Below are positions 24,585 to 33,782 of a DNA stretch of 64,000 nt, one piece after another (the stretch's first letter is position 1; every line of letters starts with the position of its first letter). Under the pieces are notes generated by a model that saw only the letters and a list, made by a program, of their open reading frames with translations, was not told where the DNA came from and did no database searches. Origin of the DNA: Coriobacteriia bacterium (lineage in GTDB: Bacteria; Actinomycetota; Coriobacteriia; WRKU01; JAENWW01). The stretch spans positions 1 through 64,000 of the forward strand of contig JAENWW010000008.1 in assembly GCA_016649875.1 (NCBI GenBank), read 5' to 3'. Made by a program: the position numbers and the translations under genes.

Positions 24585-25640
24585 ATGTTCAAACCGACTA
24601 TGCAGGCATTCAGGACAAAAATTTTCTCAGAGCGAACAGGGCTGTCGTATCGCCGTCTCATCGTCTATACGATTTTCGTGTCGGTGTTTTTCGCTGCAAT
24701 ATCGACAGGTCCGTTCGCCTCCGCGGCATACGGAGCATACGGGGCTCGATCATTGACGATTGTTCGGGAGTTCGGCGCTCTTTACGGTGTCGAGAACAAA
24801 CAACATTCGGGCATGGATGTCAGGACCGAGGTCGGGGAGACGATTCTTTCTCCCGTGCCGGGAGTCGTGTCTTTCGTCGGGCGGGTGCCGGGGTCGGTGG
24901 CCGGGCTCGGCATCGTGGCAGTTACCGTCAAAACGCAAGAGGGACATCTCGTCACTTTGAGTCCTCTTGCCGGTACCGGAGTCGAGGCCGGCGATGTGTT
25001 GTCGAAAGGCGATACCGTCGGCGTGGTGGCGGCGGCCGGCGATCCTTCATCTTCGAGTACCCATGTGCATATCAGCATGCGCGTGGCAGGCAAGTATGTC
25101 GATCCTGCGAGTCTCGTCTCGGCGGTTTTGTCCCGTGAAACGGTGAAAAGTGCCTCCGACGACGAAGCGCCGGCGCAGGTGAAAGTCACGGAGAGCGCGA
25201 GCGCAGTTGCACCAGCGTTCGGCCATGTCGAGGCGGCCGCTGCCGGTGTGCCGCAAGTTAAGTCAAACGGTACGGTACCATCGACGGAATCGCAAGTCGA
25301 ACTGAGCGCGCATATGTCAAGCGATGCTCTGTCGAGTGTTATGGATTCTCACGGAGAAGTGTCCGTGGCGCACGCTATACTCCTCGAAGAGGAAAAGGCC
25401 GGCGTCACAGCATCTGCGCTTCTCGGTGCAGCAGGGCCGAAAAGTGTCGATTCGGTAAAGGTGATACGTGTTCACGATGGCATCATGGTTCCATCGCTGT
25501 CCACCGGGCAGCTGGCGGTTTGTATTTTTCTCATCGGTCTCTCTCTGACCTTCGCGGGGGTTCGGGTCGTTAAAGTGATTGACGAAAAGTTCGATCTCAT
25601 CGGTAAGTTTGAGCGCCTTGCAGTACGGGCTCACCGATGA
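24585..25640 (+). CDS. M23 (LytM) family cell-wall metallopeptidase
   Basis: A 351-residue envelope protein. A signal or anchor helix lies at about residues 24-50, followed by an M23 domain with zinc ligands His74-x3-Asp78 (QHSGMDVR) and the HxH pair His160/His162 (THVHIS); all catalytic ligands are intact, so endopeptidase activity on peptidoglycan is plausible. Residues about 185-310 are Ala/Ser/Val-rich linker, and a C-terminal transmembrane segment lies at about 308-328. The ribosome site TGGAGGTAG is well placed. The promoter of the rpsF operon overlaps its last codons. Confidence 0.85.
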   Translation: MFKPTMQAFRTKIFSERTGLSYRRLIVYTIFVSVFFAAISTGPFASAAYGAYGARSLTIVREFGALYGVENKQHSGMDVRTEVGETILSPVPGVVSFVGRVPGSVAGLGIVAVTVKTQEGHLVTLSPLAGTGVEAGDVLSKGDTVGVVAAAGDPSSSSTHVHISMRVAGKYVDPASLVSAVLSRETVKSASDDEAPAQVKVTESASAVAPAFGHVEAAAAGVPQVKSNGTVPSTESQVELSAHMSSDALSSVMDSHGEVSVAHAILLEEEKAGVTASALLGAAGPKSVDSVKVIRVHDGIMVPSLSTGQLAVCIFLIGLSLTFAGVRVVKVIDEKFDLIGKFERLAVRAHR

Positions 25641-25646
25641 TACAAT
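25618..25646 (+). promoter_or_regulatory. Promoter of the rpsF operon
   Basis: TTGCAG (25618-25623) and TACAAT (25641-25646) are 17 bases apart. The -35 box is inside the last codons of the M23 gene. Predicted start near 25653 leaves a leader of about 67 bases. Confidence 0.5.
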
Positions 25647-25663
25647 TGTCGGACTCACATCCT

Positions 25664-25694
25664 GCTTTGGGTATTGCCTTCACGGTCCCAAAGC
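25664..25694 (+). promoter_or_regulatory. rpsF leader hairpin, candidate S6:S18 autoregulatory element
   Basis: GCTTTGGG (25664-25671) pairs perfectly with CCCAAAGC (25687-25694) around a 15-base loop. It lies in the predicted leader between the promoter and the rpsF ribosome site. Leaders of rpsF in many bacteria carry a structure bound by the S6:S18 complex; the loop here was not matched base by base to that motif. Confidence 0.4.
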
Positions 25695-25719
25695 CATTTT
25701 GCCCAGGGGAGGTGATAAA

Positions 25720-26013
25720 GTGAAGGCCTATGAATTATTGCTTATGCTCAAACCTAACCTCGACGACGAGGCGCGTGCCGCTTTTAATGAGCGTGCACAG
25801 GCGCTGGTAGTTGCAAACGGTGGAGTTTTGGATAATGCCGACGATTGGGGCAAGCGCAAGCTTGCTTATGAAATCGACAAATTCACCGATGCGTACTACA
25901 CATTGGTCGAGTTCCACAACGAACCAACCGAGATTGCCGAGATAGACCGCGTACTGCGAATTTCTGACGCAGTAGTTCGTTTCATGATCGTGCGTCGTGA
26001 CGACAAGAAATAG
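25720..26013 (+). CDS. rpsF: 30S ribosomal protein S6
   Basis: A 97-residue ribosomal protein of normal length with the family start KAYELLLMLKPNLD and the RNA-binding strand RKLAYEIDKFTDAYYTLVEF. The start is GTG at 25720, with AGGGGAGGTG 5 bases upstream; the open frame runs 141 bases further back but that part is leader. First gene of rpsF-ssb-rpsR-rplI, the standard order in Actinobacteria and Firmicutes. Confidence 0.96.
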   Translation: MKAYELLLMLKPNLDDEARAAFNERAQALVVANGGVLDNADDWGKRKLAYEIDKFTDAYYTLVEFHNEPTEIAEIDRVLRISDAVVRFMIVRRDDKK

Positions 26014-26079
26014 AAGAACAAGTCAAAGGTCAGCATGGAAAGTAATCCATGCATATCGGTAGTTAGGTGGTTGTTGAAT

Positions 26080-26499
26080 ATGAGTATCAATAAAGTGGTA
26101 GTCAGCGGAAATCTTACCCGCGATCCCGAACTGCGCATGGCGGGCACCACGCCTGTTTTGCAGATGGGGATTGCAGTAAACGATCGCAAAAAGAACAATG
26201 AGACCGGAACTTGGGAAGATGTTCCCAATTTCTTCGACGTCGTTGTTTGGGGCGCTCGCGGTGAGTCGCTTTCTCGTTTTCTCACAAAAGGAACCAAAAT
26301 AGTTGTTTCCGGACGTTTGCGCTGGAGTTCATGGCAGACGAAAGAGGGCGATAAGCGCAGCAAAGTCGAGATTGTCGCAGACGATGTCGAGTTTATGACT
26401 CCGCGTAATGCAGATTCCGACGGCGGAAGCGCACGTTATAGCGCACCGGCATCGCCTGCACCGAGCGCAGATGTTCTCTCACAAGATATTCCATTTTAG
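26080..26499 (+). CDS. ssb: Single-stranded DNA-binding protein
   Basis: A 139-residue SSB: OB-fold in residues 1-110 (MSINKVVVSGNLTRDPELR), a short Ser/Ala/Pro linker, and the acidic protein-interaction tip ending in QDIPF. ATG at 26080 is chosen because the family starts there and GGTGG precedes it; an ATG 45 bases upstream only adds unrelated residues. Lies between rpsF and rpsR as expected. Confidence 0.95.
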   Translation: MSINKVVVSGNLTRDPELRMAGTTPVLQMGIAVNDRKKNNETGTWEDVPNFFDVVVWGARGESLSRFLTKGTKIVVSGRLRWSSWQTKEGDKRSKVEIVADDVEFMTPRNADSDGGSARYSAPASPAPSADVLSQDIPF

Positions 26500-26565
26500 T
26501 TAACCATCACATCATCTTCACAGGTGATGCCACCCCCGCTTAGTTAGCGAAAAGGAGGTCAAGAC

Positions 26566-26829
26566 ATGTCAGCAGCAGAGTTTAACCGTAAACCACGTCG
26601 TAAGTATTGTCAGTTCTGCAAAGATCACACTGAGTACATCGACTACAAAGACACGCAGATGCTTCGCAAATTCATGACGGATCGTGGCAAAATCAAGCCA
26701 CGTCGCGTTACCGGTACTTGCACGCAACATCAGCATGAGCTTGCTATGGCAATTAAGCGCTCGCGTGAAATGGCGCTTGTTCCCTACACTGTATCTGTAA
26801 TCAGCGGCCGCGTCGGTCGCGGTAGATAA
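26566..26829 (+). CDS. rpsR: 30S ribosomal protein S18, zinc-binding (C+) type
   Basis: An 87-residue S18. The N-terminal CQFC together with the later Cys/His residues (GTCTQHQH) indicates the zinc-binding C+ form. Core RNA-binding segment GKIKPRRVTGTC is intact. AAAGGAGG lies 8 bases before the ATG. Partner of S6 in the 30S platform. Confidence 0.95.
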   Translation: MSAAEFNRKPRRKYCQFCKDHTEYIDYKDTQMLRKFMTDRGKIKPRRVTGTCTQHQHELAMAIKRSREMALVPYTVSVISGRVGRGR

Positions 26830-26853
26830 TCCGCCAAAGAAGGAGAAAGAGCA

Positions 26854-27453
26854 ATGAAGGTCATTTTGACACAAGAGCTCAAGGGCCGCGGAGGCGAGGG
26901 TGACGTCATTGATGTCGCTCGCGGATTCGCAGTTAACTATCTGCTTCCTCGCGGGATTGCTATTTCGGCAACTCCAGGTAACATGAAGCAGCTTGAGCAC
27001 CGTATGCACAATATTACGAAGCGTGAAACCGGACGTTTAACCGGTGCGAGTTCCTATGCATCGAATCTCGACGGTAAGACCGTTGTAATCGCGGCAAAAG
27101 TCGGAGATGAAGGACGCTTGTTCGGTTCGATAACCGCTCAGATGATTGCAGCTGCAATCGCCGAGCAATTCGGAGTCGAAGTCGATCGTCGAAAAATCGA
27201 AACCCACGGGCATATTAAGGAACTCGGTGATCATGATGCCGAGATTTCGGTATATCGTGACATCAAGGCCCAAATCGTCGTGAGCGTCGTATCCGAGGCG
27301 GCCGTAAAAGTCGCCGAAGTCGCTGCCGATGAGGCCATCGCCGAGGCGGTTGTCGAAGGTGCAAGCGACGTTGCCGTCGAAGTCGAAGTAACCGTAGATG
27401 AAACCACGAATGAGGTTGTCGAAGTCGAGACAGTCGTCGTCGAGGAGAACTAG
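26854..27453 (+). CDS. rplI: 50S ribosomal protein L9 with acidic C-terminal extension
   Basis: A 199-residue L9. Residues 1-148 form the usual two-domain protein (N-domain GRGGEGDVIDVARGFAVNYLLPRG; C-domain from about 80). Residues about 150-199 are an added tail of Val, Glu, Asp and Ala with no positive charge, such as VEVEVTVDETTNEVVEVE. Typical L9 stops near 150. The tail probably lies off the ribosome surface and its purpose is unknown. A strong terminator follows. Confidence 0.95.
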   Translation: MKVILTQELKGRGGEGDVIDVARGFAVNYLLPRGIAISATPGNMKQLEHRMHNITKRETGRLTGASSYASNLDGKTVVIAAKVGDEGRLFGSITAQMIAAAIAEQFGVEVDRRKIETHGHIKELGDHDAEISVYRDIKAQIVVSVVSEAAVKVAEVAADEAIAEAVVEGASDVAVEVEVTVDETTNEVVEVETVVVEEN

Positions 27454-27482
27454 GGTACTTCAGTTTCATTTGATTTCGCTTT

Positions 27483-27515
27483 GAAAAGAGCGCACCGTCG
27501 GGTGCGCTCTTTTTC
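27483..27515 (+). terminator. Rho-independent terminator after rplI
   Basis: A perfect stem of at least 12 bp (AAAGAGCGCACC with GGTGCGCTCTTT) around a GTCG loop, ending in a T run. Confidence 0.92.
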
Positions 27516-27546
27516 ATGTCGGTGGGAGATAAGAATTTCGAACAAT

Positions 27547-27581
27547 TGTGGATACTGTGGAAAACTTAGGTACCTGCAGGT
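27547..27581. promoter_or_regulatory. Two adjacent DnaA-box-like 9-mers and a palindrome upstream of dnaB
   Basis: TGTGGATAC (27547-27555) matches the DnaA box complement at 8 of 9 bases, and TGTGGAAAA (27556-27564) follows head to tail at 7 of 9. The 10-base perfect palindrome ACCTGCAGGT lies at 27572-27581. An exact TTATCCACA also occurs within dnaB at 28019-28027. Confidence 0.35.
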
Positions 27582-27673
27582 TTGTCGGCACGCTGCCTGT
27601 GTACAACTTTTATAGGGTTCATTCTCTTTCAAGTACTATGTAATGTGATAAGTTTCATCGTGTAGGGAGCATT

Positions 27674-29062
27674 ATGCCGGAAAATAATAGGAAGACATTC
27701 GGAGGGCGTATTCCTCCGCATAATATCGAGGCCGAGCAGGCATTGCTCGGGGCCATGTTGCTTTCGTCGGAGATTCAAACTGAAGTTTCCGGGCTTCTGA
27801 CCTCGGATGATTTTTACAGACCGGCACATAGTACGATTTTTTCCGCAATGCAGGATTTGCTTTCGAGTAACGTGAACTTCGACCATCTTTCACTGGCCGA
27901 TAAGCTTGCAAGTCAAAAGAAGCTTGAAGCGATCGGCGGGCAGGTGTACTTGCTTGAACTTTTAGGCGCCACGCCGACGACCGCATTCTGGGAAACGTAC
28001 GTCGAGATCATCTCGAGGTTATCCACATATCGTAAGTTAATCACCGCCGGTTCGCAGATCGTATCTCTTGCATACGATGCCCCCGACGATATTGCCGAGT
28101 CGGTCGGAACTTCGGAAAAAGCGATTTTCGATGTTACCCAGACGCGTATCAAAAATGATTTCCGGACGCTTAATTCACAACTCATGCCGGCAATGGAACG
28201 GCTTGAAGAACTGGTGGAAAATAAAGGGGCCGTCGTCGGTGTGCCGACGGGCTTCAAAGATCTCGATCGTCTCACATCGGGATTTCGCGGTGGTGATCTT
28301 GTGATAATTGCGGCACGACCGGCAGTCGGAAAAACGGCGCTTGCGCTCAACATGGCCGTCGGGGCTGCACGGGCCGGAGTCCAAGTTGCCGTGTTCTCGC
28401 TCGAAATGGGAATCGAAGATCTCACCCAACGTATTCTGTGTTCCGAAGCTCTTGTCAATCTCTCGAGTGTTCGCTCGGGGAACCTGCCCGACTCCCAGTG
28501 GGAGGGGATTGTCAGCGCGATGGATAAACTGTCGGGATTTAACATTTCCATCGATGACTCGCCGGCGCTCAATATCACGGAGCTTCGCGCCAAGGCGCGT
28601 CGCCAGTTCAAGGGTATCGACGGAAGAGAGAAAAAAGGTCTCATCGTCGTCGACTATCTGCAATTGATGCAGCCGTCGCGTCGTAACTCCGAATCTCGAC
28701 AAGTCGAAATCGCAGAAATCTCCCGAGGCTTGAAAATCCTTGCGAAAGATCTCGGAGTTCCCATCATCGCTCTTTCGCAGCTTTCCCGTGCGGTCGAATC
28801 CCGTAAAGGCATGCGACCGCAACTGTCCGACCTTCGTGAATCAGGTGCCATCGAGCAAGACGCCGATATCGTCATGTTCATCGATCGCAACACCGATCCC
28901 GATCGCGAAGACCCGGATAGGACGCTTGAGAGGGGCGAAGCGCACCTAATTGTTGCCAAACATCGTAACGGTAGCACCGGAACCGTTAAATTAATCTTCA
29001 GAGATATGTATACTAAGTTCTTGTCCGCGGCGTCGAGCCATGCCGCCGGGGGCGGAGAGTGA
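27674..29062 (+). CDS. dnaB: Replicative DNA helicase DnaB
   Basis: A 462-residue hexameric 5'-3' helicase of the replication fork. The N-terminal collar domain begins with the family motif PPHNIEAEQALLGAML; the RecA-type motor has Walker A ARPAVGKTALA (about 213-222), Walker B VVDYLQLM and the arginine-finger region near LRESGAIEQDADIV. No intein. The start has GTAGGGAG upstream. It follows rplI after a terminator and probably has its own promoter in the 220-base gap, which also holds DnaA-box-like sites. purA is 81 bases downstream. Confidence 0.97.
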   Translation: MPENNRKTFGGRIPPHNIEAEQALLGAMLLSSEIQTEVSGLLTSDDFYRPAHSTIFSAMQDLLSSNVNFDHLSLADKLASQKKLEAIGGQVYLLELLGATPTTAFWETYVEIISRLSTYRKLITAGSQIVSLAYDAPDDIAESVGTSEKAIFDVTQTRIKNDFRTLNSQLMPAMERLEELVENKGAVVGVPTGFKDLDRLTSGFRGGDLVIIAARPAVGKTALALNMAVGAARAGVQVAVFSLEMGIEDLTQRILCSEALVNLSSVRSGNLPDSQWEGIVSAMDKLSGFNISIDDSPALNITELRAKARRQFKGIDGREKKGLIVVDYLQLMQPSRRNSESRQVEIAEISRGLKILAKDLGVPIIALSQLSRAVESRKGMRPQLSDLRESGAIEQDADIVMFIDRNTDPDREDPDRTLERGEAHLIVAKHRNGSTGTVKLIFRDMYTKFLSAASSHAAGGGE

Positions 29063-29071
29063 CCTACATAA

Positions 29072-30433
<1,362 letters not shown>

Positions 30434-30481
30434 GCGAAAGCGGGCATGCTTCTGGTGTGGACGGTTGGAATAAACAGTGGG

Positions 30482-30512
30482 AAAAGAGAGCCTGATCGGC
30501 TCTCTTTTTTCT
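30482..30512 (+). terminator. Rho-independent terminator after purA
   Basis: AAAAGAGAGCC pairs with GGCTCTCTTTT around a short TGATC-type loop, followed by more T. Confidence 0.9.
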
Positions 30513-30631
30513 GCAAAACTTGAAGATGTTTTCTTAACGAAATGGGCCTTTCGAAGAACGGCATACCGTTCACACGGAGAAAATGTTCTTCTTTTATGAT
30601 TATCAAAGAGCGACGGTGGTTTTGTCCAACC

Positions 30632-30669
30632 TGTTCGGTACAATGAGTACGTGTTCGGTACAATGAGTA
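30632..30669 (+). repeat. Tandem 18-base direct repeat upstream of purD
   Basis: Two identical 18-base copies (30632-30649 and 30652-30669), each including GGTACAATG, lie with a 20-base period, 42 bases before the purD start. Each copy contains a possible -10 box (TACAAT) but no good -35 box was found at 17 bases. Confidence 0.85.
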
Positions 30670-30710
30670 GATATTACATCACGCTCACTAGCGAAATGGG
30701 GATCCTCTCA

Positions 30711-32003
30711 ATGAACATTTTGGTTATCGGCGCCGGCGGACGTGAGCATGCAATCGTGCGTTATCTCGCCGAATCCGAGCTCAGCACGCTCATTTATGTC
30801 GCCCCCGGTAACGGTGGGACTGCGAGTGAACCTAAGACGGTCAACGTCGAAATCGACGGGGAAAATCCCGAGCAAGTCGTCGATTTTGCGCGGGAGCATA
30901 CTATCGGACTCGTGGTAATAGGCCCCGAAGCTCCCTTGGTTGCCGGTGTGGCGGATGCCGTTCGCGCTGCGGGGATTCTCGCCTTCGGACCGGGTGCCAG
31001 CGGTGCACGGCTTGAAGGAAGCAAAGCGTTTTCAAAAGATTTCATGGTTCGGCATCACATTCCTACGGCGGCCTATCATGTTTTCACTTCCCATGAGTCG
31101 GAAAAAGCGTTCGAGACTCTCGAAAAAATGGGTGCGCCCATTGTCATCAAAGCCGACGGACTCGCCGGTGGGAAAGGCGTGACCGTCGCCGAAGACATCG
31201 AGACTGCACGAAGTGCTCTCGAGGAGTGTTTCGACGGTCGTTTCGGAAAGGCCGGCGATACGGTCGTTCTCGAAGAATACCTTTCCGGGCCGGAGTGCTC
31301 GCTTCTCGCGTTCATCGAGGGCAATACGATGGTTCCTCTCGCTCCCGCACAAGATCACAAACGGGTCGGAGAGGGTGATACCGGTCCGAATACGGGAGGA
31401 ATGGGCGTGTATTCGCCTCTGCCGCTACTGTATCGCGACGAGTATCTTTCGATGCTCGATATGATGCAAAGAGTCGCCGATGCGCTTGTTGCAGAAGGTA
31501 TCGATTTTCGCGGGGTTCTGTATGGTGGGTTCATGCTGACCGAAGAAGGACCGAAAGTTCTCGAATTCAATGTTCGTTTCGGAGATCCGGAGACGCAGGT
31601 CCTTCTCCCTCGTTTGAAAACGGACTTGGTGGAGGTCTTGCTGGCGGTCGCCTCCGGCGATTTGGCCAGTGTGAACTTGCGCTGGGATATGCTTGAAGGG
31701 GTCAGCGTCGTCATGGCTTCGAAGGGGTATCCCGCCTCGATTGAAAAAGGATTCGAAATCACCGGAATCGACTGCGCCGAGGAAATCGAAGATGTTTCGG
31801 TTTTCCAAGCCGGTACCGCCGTGGATGCAAAAGGGCGCCTCGTTACCTCGGGCGGGCGCGTTCTCAATGTCACCGCTCTTGCGCCGAGCTTCGAAGAGGC
31901 GATCGACAAGGTTTACCGCGCCGTGAAAGAGATTACATTCGATGGGGCTTTTTACCGCAGGGATATCGGGCAAAAAGCGCTTACTCCTCGAAAGGAGCTT
32001 TAA
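30711..32003 (+). CDS. purD: Phosphoribosylamine-glycine ligase
   Basis: A 430-residue ATP-grasp enzyme making GAR from phosphoribosylamine, glycine and ATP. The family start NILVIGAGGREHAI is at the chosen ATG, with GADGLAGGKGV (ATP-grasp lid region) and the late VLEFNVRFGDPETQ metal-site motif intact. In-frame ATGs upstream at 30651 lie in repeat DNA and are rejected. First gene of purD-radical SAM-purE, which are separated by 0 and 3 bases. Confidence 0.96.
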   Translation: MNILVIGAGGREHAIVRYLAESELSTLIYVAPGNGGTASEPKTVNVEIDGENPEQVVDFAREHTIGLVVIGPEAPLVAGVADAVRAAGILAFGPGASGARLEGSKAFSKDFMVRHHIPTAAYHVFTSHESEKAFETLEKMGAPIVIKADGLAGGKGVTVAEDIETARSALEECFDGRFGKAGDTVVLEEYLSGPECSLLAFIEGNTMVPLAPAQDHKRVGEGDTGPNTGGMGVYSPLPLLYRDEYLSMLDMMQRVADALVAEGIDFRGVLYGGFMLTEEGPKVLEFNVRFGDPETQVLLPRLKTDLVEVLLAVASGDLASVNLRWDMLEGVSVVMASKGYPASIEKGFEITGIDCAEEIEDVSVFQAGTAVDAKGRLVTSGGRVLNVTALAPSFEEAIDKVYRAVKEITFDGAFYRRDIGQKALTPRKEL

Positions 32004-33320
32004 GTGCTTGCGGAAAGACTGATTTCTGGTGTCATGCGTAAAGAAAATCAACGGTTGCTCATGTTGGAACCGGCAGATGTCATCGCGTATCCGAAGCCGG
32101 TTCCCGGACGGACCTATATGCTGTATGTGCATATTCCTTTCTGCGAAAGTTTGTGCCCGTACTGCTCGTTTAATCGATTCCCTTACAACGAGGAACGCGC
32201 AGTTCGTTATTTCAAACACTTACGCACCGAGATGAAAATCGTTTCCGAAGCCGGATACGATTTCGAATCTCTTTACATCGGTGGCGGAACTCCCACAATC
32301 AATATCGAAGAACTGGTGAAAACCATCGACATGGCCAAGGAGCTTTTTTCCATTAAAGAGGTCTCCGCCGAAACGAACCCCAACCACCTCCATCCGAAAT
32401 GGATCGAGCCGTTGCAGGGGCGAATCGATCGGTTCAGCGTCGGCGTCCAAAGTTTCGATGACGGTTTGCTCAAGCAGATGGATCGTTTCAAAAAGTACGG
32501 ATCGGCGGAAGAAATCGTCAAGCGCCTCAAGTCCATCGAAGGGGCTTTTCCCTCGATGAATGTCGATATGATTTTCAACTTCCCGACGCAAACCCCCGAA
32601 ATGTTGGCACATGATCTCGAGATCATCAAAGAAACCGGCTGCAATCAAACGACGTTTTATCCTCTGATGGCTTCACCGGCGGTTGAAGAGTCGCTTAAGC
32701 GGACTGTCGGGAAAGTCGACTACGCCCGAGAAGCTCGGTATTATCAGATGATCACCGAGGGGCTCAGCGATAAATTCACGCCGGCAAGCGCTTGGACGTT
32801 TTCTCGAACCGGTGGCGGTATGATTGACGAATACATCGTCGATTATGAGGAATACATCGGTATCGGCTCCGGCGCGATGAGCTTTGTCAACGGAACGCTG
32901 TTCGTCAATTCATTTTCTTTGAAGATGTATGGCGAAAGGGTTGAAGAGGGCCTGCCGAGTATCATGCAAAAACGCGTGTTCACCAAGCATGATCTCATGC
33001 GCTATCGGTTCCTGATGCAACTGTTCGGACTCAGTCTCGACCGAGAGGCATTCAAGCGTGATTTCGGTGTCCCGATCGAGAAAGGTCTTGCCATCGAAAT
33101 CAATTACATGCGTGCCGTCGGTGCGTTTGAAAAATATGATGAAAAAGAAATCACGCTCACATCGAAAGGGCGCTATCTGCTCGTCGCGATGATGCGTCAA
33201 TTCTTCATCGGTGTGAACAACGTTCGTGACTCGGCGCGGGCCGCAATAAGCGGTGAAGAGCGCAAGCTCTTGTTCGGCGCCGGCACCCCGTATTCCGTCG
33301 ATGAAGCAGGAGAGGAATAA
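32004..33320 (+). CDS. HemN/HemW-family radical SAM protein in the purD-purE operon
   Basis: A 438-residue radical SAM enzyme of the oxygen-independent coproporphyrinogen oxidase family. The [4Fe-4S] motif CESLCPYC (preceded by LYVHIPFC) and the family stretches YIGGGTPT and SVGVQSFDDGLL are present, then a HemN-type C-terminal domain. It starts with GTG directly after the purD stop, using AAAGGAG inside purD. No other haem gene is in the window. It could be a haem chaperone (HemW-like), a coproporphyrinogen oxidase or a haem-degrading relative; the sequence alone does not decide. Co-transcription with purine genes is unusual. Confidence 0.85.
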   Translation: MLAERLISGVMRKENQRLLMLEPADVIAYPKPVPGRTYMLYVHIPFCESLCPYCSFNRFPYNEERAVRYFKHLRTEMKIVSEAGYDFESLYIGGGTPTINIEELVKTIDMAKELFSIKEVSAETNPNHLHPKWIEPLQGRIDRFSVGVQSFDDGLLKQMDRFKKYGSAEEIVKRLKSIEGAFPSMNVDMIFNFPTQTPEMLAHDLEIIKETGCNQTTFYPLMASPAVEESLKRTVGKVDYAREARYYQMITEGLSDKFTPASAWTFSRTGGGMIDEYIVDYEEYIGIGSGAMSFVNGTLFVNSFSLKMYGERVEEGLPSIMQKRVFTKHDLMRYRFLMQLFGLSLDREAFKRDFGVPIEKGLAIEINYMRAVGAFEKYDEKEITLTSKGRYLLVAMMRQFFIGVNNVRDSARAAISGEERKLLFGAGTPYSVDEAGEE

Positions 33321-33323
33321 CCG

Positions 33324-33782
33324 ATGATAACACAGGCACCTCTTGTAGGAATCATCATGGGCTCGAAGTCGGATGAGGAAGTGGTGTCACAGTGCGCCGC
33401 TCAACTCGAAGACCTCGGGGTTCCCTATGAAATGATCATCGCAAGTGCCCACCGCGACCCCGAGAAAGTGCACGCGTGGGCGCAAGGCGCCGCAGACCGC
33501 GGCATTAAGGTGCTCATTGCCGCCGCAGGGAAAGCGGCCCATCTCGGCGGAGTGGTTGCCGCATACACGCCGCTTCCCGTGATTGCGCTACCGATGAAGA
33601 CGAGCGATTTGGGCGGTCTTGATTCTTTGCTTTCGATGGTCCAGATGCCGACGGGAGTTCCCGTGGCGTGTGTGGCGATAAACGGTGCGAAAAATGCGGC
33701 GATTTTAGCGACTCAGATGCTCGGCACTTCGATGCCCGAATACAGAGAAACGATTATCGCTTACAAAAAATCTATGGTGTGA
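33324..33782 (+). CDS. purE: N5-carboxyaminoimidazole ribonucleotide mutase
   Basis: A 152-residue class I PurE, converting N5-CAIR to CAIR. The substrate loop GSKSDEE, the catalytic-site SAHRDPE with His, and GKAAHLGGVVA are present. Length is normal. The gene ends 11 bases inside the convergent LysR gene. No purK lies next to it, so the carboxylase must be elsewhere. Confidence 0.96.
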   Translation: MITQAPLVGIIMGSKSDEEVVSQCAAQLEDLGVPYEMIIASAHRDPEKVHAWAQGAADRGIKVLIAAAGKAAHLGGVVAAYTPLPVIALPMKTSDLGGLDSLLSMVQMPTGVPVACVAINGAKNAAILATQMLGTSMPEYRETIIAYKKSMV

